Assembly: GCA_036852015.1 (NCBI GenBank)
Contig: JAANDG010000145.1
Coordinates: forward strand, 62,001-126,000
DNA from: Pelodera strongyloides
Taxonomy: Eukaryota; Nematoda; Chromadorea; Rhabditida; Rhabditidae
Direction: 5' to 3'
DNA: 64,000 bases
This document shows positions 60,801-64,000 of the stretch, piece after piece. Within the stretch, counting starts at the first letter, position 1; every line of letters begins with the position of its first letter. The notes beneath the pieces were generated by a model, which was not told the DNA's origin, did not search any database, and worked only from the letters and a program-made list of their open reading frames with translations. The position numbers and the translations under genes are program-made.

Positions 60801-61420
60801 CGTATTCGTGGTACGCTATAACGCCATCTACGCACCTATGACATGACCATATACAGCTTTAGCACAAATGGGCATTTACAAGGCCAGTGTCACTTAACCA
60901 AATAACGTAAGTAGGACAGACAGACACCAAGACATTCCCTTTACATCTTTGAACTTTTACACCCACTTGAACTAATCGTGACGAAAGAAATTTCCCGTAG
61001 GTTCGAACTTTCTTTGCAAGAGCTTCATCGACCACAACCGCAGAAGGCGAGGTACAGGATACCTAAACAGTCTGCACTTCACGTACTACAATGAAGTGCA
61101 CGGATGTTTGACAGACTGAAGATGGTTGTTCATGTTCACCTACGAATTCGAGTTAGTCTTCAGTGTGACTTCTACTCTTCTACATAAATTCGAACGACAT
61201 TTCGTATTTTTACGGAACATATACGACACCTTATAGATCAAAAACAGCCGTAATAATTTTTTTTTAATTCTTTCGCTTTTGTTCTTTTTCAGAATAAAGT
61301 ATTCAATATAATAATCAAGCCACATACATCAAATCCTGTGGAGCTTAGCGAAGTGGAACTGCCGACACGCATTACGCGGTATGGCGAACGGATAATTTGC
61401 TCACTGCCTGAAAGCACCAT
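54809..61420 (-). CDS. atg13: Autophagy protein ATG13 (HORMA domain)
   Basis: Regulatory subunit of the ULK1/UNC-51 autophagy-initiation complex; the nematode orthologue is EPG-1. Fourteen exons, about 540 residues: 61328-61420, 60967-61062, 60333-60469, 59834-59914, 59632-59718, 58917-59004, 58314-58420, 58077-58140, 57729-57851, 56526-56648, 56022-56181, 55502-55722, 55096-55239, 54809-54889. The HORMA domain is identified by KFLSSRLVQAIVQSRTNEK, then PAPDWFNV, GDTLPLETWCFSVDD, YHQLGILL, YYVKKQGPDTYVILYR and PSPLGTMNLDLHFR, in the order of metazoan ATG13. The rest is Ser/Pro-rich and probably disordered, with conserved-looking DFPFANLLQMSF and NDPLLPFAM and an acidic cluster before DESFVK, a possible LIR-type motif. 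The start is uncertain: ATG 61420 is the first in-frame Met after no clear acceptor, and an acceptor (CTTTCAG) lies just inside it. Confidence 0.9.
58586..58766. mobile_element. MITE, CCGGCC family (copy F)
   Basis: Ends GAAATACCGACCGG and CCGGCCGTTATTTCGC then TTTAA, core about 110 bp. In the ATG13 intron between exons 58314-58420 and 58917-59004. Confidence 0.75.
59073..59295. repeat. Dispersed repeat, copy 2
   Basis: It shares AGAGCGTGCACC, TATGACATGTTCCGCAGAGG and GGCGACGAGTTCC in the same order with 21152-21270, then runs on into TCTTCGGGCTAGGGC. A weak match to the last part lies near 26630. Located in an ATG13 intron. Confidence 0.6.
60154..60306. mobile_element. MITE, CCGGCC family (copy G, degraded)
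   Basis: Ends GCGATATAGCGGCCGG and AAAAACCGGCTGTTACACCG are recognisable but diverged. In the ATG13 intron before exon 59834-59914. Confidence 0.6.
60505..60682. repeat. 30-bp tandem repeat, about six copies
   Basis: The unit contains CCTAGGCCTGATGTACC then TGACCTGATGTAC. Because 30 is a multiple of three it is open in several frames (PRPDVPDLMY repeats), but it lies in an ATG13 intron next to exon 60333-60469 and is not coding. Confidence 0.9.
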
Positions 61421-61542
61421 AGCGTTATTTAATGCATTTTGAAGCAAAAAGCATGCTAGCATGCAACTGTTGCAACAGGACATGTGCGCAACAAAGTTCC
61501 ACCTAAAATAAGTAATTCTAAGAAATTTAAGGAAATCAATCA

Positions 61543-62456
61543 GCACAGGAAAGTGGAAACCCCGATATGGCCCCGATTATTGGTCGAAAAATCCCGATAT
61601 GGCCCCGATCATTTCCAAAAAACCCCGATATGACCACGATTATTTCCAGAAACCCCCGATATGACCCCGATCACGGCCCGATTTTTTGAGGGACGTGATC
61701 GGGGCCATATCGGGGTTTTTGGTTTCCCATGAGTCAGTCCATGGGAAACCAAAAACCCCGATATGGCCCCGATCACGTCCCTCAAAAAATCGGGCCGTGA
61801 TCGGGGCCATATCGGGGTTTTCTGGAAAAAAATCGGGGTCATATCGGGGTTTTTTGGAAATGATCGGGGTCATATCGGGGTTTTTCGACAAATAATCGGG
61901 GTCATATCGGGGTTTTTTGAAATAATCGGGGTTATATTGGGAACTGTTCCCAATATGGCCCCGATTATTCGTGATCGGGCTTTTTGCGGGACGTGATCGG
62001 GGCCATATCGGGGTTTTTTGGAAGAATCGGGGTCATATCGGGGTTTTTTCCAAAATAATCGGGGCCATATCGGGGTTTCCACTTTCCTGTGTCAGTCAAT
62101 TTACATGGGAAATCAAAAACCCCGATATGGCCCCGATCACGTCCCCCAAAAAATCGGGCCGTGATCGGGGCCATATCGGGGTTTTCTGGAAAAAAATCGG
62201 GGTCATATCGGGGTTTTTTGGAAATGATCGGGGCCATATCGGGGTTTTTCGACAAATAATCGGGGCCATATCGGGGTTTTTTGAAAAAATCGGGGTTATA
62301 TTGGGAACTGTTCCCGATATGGCCCCGATTATTCGTGATCGGGCTTTTTGCGGGACGTGATCGGGGCCATATCGGGGTTTTTTGGAAGGATCGGGGTCAT
62401 ATCGGGGTTTTTTCCAAAATAATCGGGGTCATATCGGGGTTTCCACTTTCCTGTGC
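61543..62456. mobile_element. Element made of about 25 iterations of a CCCCGATATGGCCCCGAT word
   Basis: Terminal inverted repeats GCACAGGAAAGTGGAAACCC and its complement, flanked by AATCA on both sides (61538-61542 and 62457-62461), a likely 5-bp target duplication. Nearly the whole 914 bp is the word CCCCGATATGGCCCCGAT or its complement, separated by short spacers such as TTTTTTGGAAA, in both orientations. A block around 61740-62095 is repeated at 62100-62456, and an internal copy of the terminal sequence lies at 62071-62093. All long open frames (NPDMAPI and RDRGHIGVF repeats) arise from the word. It lies just upstream of ATG13. Confidence 0.85.
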
Positions 62457-62735
62457 AATCACTGTTCTTCGGATATATTCACAACATGCACATACGGCAC
62501 TGTATGCGTATTTTATTCAGTTGACCCAATGCAAAGAGGAAAACATCAACAACAAATAACAAAACCATTACGACAAATCAAAAACAGAAACAGGAACCAA
62601 TCAATAGCATAAAACACGCGAGAACAAACATGTACAATTACGGAAAGTATGCCATTAACTAAAACTACAAGGGTGAATGTTCCTAGCCATTTCAAAAAGC
62701 TTGAGCAAAAGGGTCAATCGAGTTCGAAAGTATAA

Positions 62736-62975
62736 TCTTCTTATTATATAAAAGAGTAACTGTAGCGTAATTTGCATACCGATGTGCGTTGCGGAAATGC
62801 AAATGTTCGTGTTCGGGTATAAAAAGTGTCGCAGCTCAATATCGAAGTATGCATATGCAATGTTTCCTATTATGTGAATTTCTTATGATACGTTTGAAAC
62901 TTTGTATATAAGTATGCCTATGCTAAGCCAATCATATTGCCATGTAAGTCGCTTCAGGCGGCGTGAGCCGACAGG
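62736..62975 (+). mobile_element. Non-autonomous Helitron-like element
   Basis: It starts A then TCTTCTTATTATATAAAAGA and ends at the hairpin GTCGCTTCAGGCGGCG followed by TGAGCCGACAGG before T. The body differs from the other copies, so this is a diverged family member. Confidence 0.55.
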
Positions 62976-64000
62976 TATATAAATACTTCATTGCGTTAAA
63001 AAAGGCAACAACAAAGCGGGTCGAGACAAAAAACAAAGGGAAAGGTAACAAATTCGTACCTACGGCAATTTCTGGTACATTCAAACATTCTCAATTAGAA
63101 GGAACTAGGGTATCCCAAGCAAATAACACAAAAACCAACAATAGAATAAAAACTCCCATATATTCCAATCAAAAACCACGAGAAATTCTTGTGATGATGA
63201 GAAAATCCCACGCTCTCTCTCTCTCGTCCGGTTTAGCGCTATCTCGCCCCCTTTTCTCCCTGCATACCCTCCACCGCCCATGCTCCCTCACCAGTTCTGG
63301 CACGCAGCCAGAATAAATGCAGAGTGCATGCATCACACAAAACCGACTAGTACCAAGTTCCTACCAGTCTAGTACCAAATTTGCCTCGGCCGAAAACCAC
63401 CAGCACACCGTCTAAAATTGGTACTAGACCGGTCCTAAACTGGGAGGAAGTCGGTCTATTTTTGTACGCAACGCGACACGCAGTTCCCAAACTACGGTAG
63501 TTTCGCTGCGGAATAAACCAATGCATATCTGATCCCCGGTTACACGGTACTGTATAGACAGCGCACTAAGAATGGCTACCAAAATAAAACTACTTTATTA
63601 AAATAAACTACATCAAAAATGCAATTAATACGATTAGGTTATTTAGGAAGAACTATCACAGAAGTGTGAACTTACCGTAATAACTAAAGAGAAACAAAAC
63701 TAAATGAATATAAATAAATAATATTCATCGCCTCACACTGTTTTCGAAACGCATCCATGAAAACGTTGTGCGAGGATAAATTTCAACTGATATTCATTTT
63801 CGCACACCGTTTTCGAAACGCTTACGTTTTATCCATGGAAACGTTGTGTAAAGTAAATTTCAACCGATGTTCATTTTGCCACGATGTGGTAAAAGAATAT
63901 TGCGAAACAGAAAAAAAAGTAGTAGTAGAGAATTAACTGACATTACGAAAAATACAGAAAGACGTAATTTATTCAGTAAAATGTCGAAAAGAAACAAGAT
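62976..64000. other. Right-edge interval, no gene recognised
   Basis: A plus-strand open frame of 117 codons (62963-63316) has no similarity or codon bias I recognise. The interval holds an inverted cluster of TCTAGTACCAA words (63340-63462) and a direct duplication of about 70 bp (63735-63875, CCGTTTTCGAAACGC and GAAAACGTTGTG in each copy). Confidence 0.5.
63340..63462. repeat. Inverted cluster of CTAGTACCAA words
   Basis: Left side: CCGACTAGTACCAAGTTCC and CAGTCTAGTACCAA; right side: TTGGTACTAGACCGG and GGAAGTCGGT in reverse orientation. About 120 bp, foldback-like. Confidence 0.5.

Noticed and set aside
61609..62360. Long open frames with NPDMAPI or RDRGHIGVF repeats
   Set aside because: They arise on both strands and in several frames from the iterated CCCCGATATGGCC word.

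Overview
The window looks like nuclear DNA of a nematode. Introns are numerous and mostly end in TTTCAG or TTTTAG. Several short genes have an AG splice acceptor directly against or just upstream of the ATG, as expected for spliced-leader trans-splicing. The gene content (a basement-membrane peroxidasin, giant muscle Ig-protein exons, a divergent ATG13) also fits. This is inferred from gene structure; the species cannot be named from sequence alone. Intron junctions were read by eye from splice consensus, codon phase and family similarity.

Layout. 1-5.4 kb (minus): exons of a giant titin/kettin/twitchin-type Ig protein that runs off the left edge. 6.2-8.8 kb (plus): an LTR retrotransposon with intact ends, a 5-bp target duplication and a deleted pol gene. 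8.8-13.2 kb: no gene recognised. 13.2-33.3 kb (minus): a complete peroxidasin gene, read as 36 coding exons (signal peptide, LRRs with C-terminal cap, three Ig domains, haem peroxidase, VWC). Its introns have collected a Helitron, MITEs, a Mutator-like element nested in a MITE, a 2.4-kb minisatellite and a 2.8-kb foldback-like element. 33.4-45 kb: gene-poor and repeat-rich, with one possible four-exon 105-residue plus-strand gene (34.4-35.9 kb) and two Helitron-like elements.

45.1-61.4 kb (minus): three co-oriented genes in transcription order ATG13 (autophagy initiation), a MIA40/CHCHD4-like mitochondrial oxidoreductase, and CLYBL (mitochondrial citramalyl-CoA lyase). The last two are mitochondrial, and the spacing plus AG acceptors near their starts leave an operon possible but unproven. 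Nested on the opposite strand in one CLYBL intron are two paralogous two-exon genes for small secreted proteins ending in a GxxxGxxxGxxxG glycine zipper. 61.5-64 kb: a 0.9-kb element made of about 25 iterations of one short GC-rich word in both orientations, a Helitron-like element and minor repeats.

Most notable: a MIA40-like protein whose redox motif reads CHC instead of CPC; the glycine-zipper gene pair; and several unrelated elements that share one design, a short word iterated in direct and inverted orientation.
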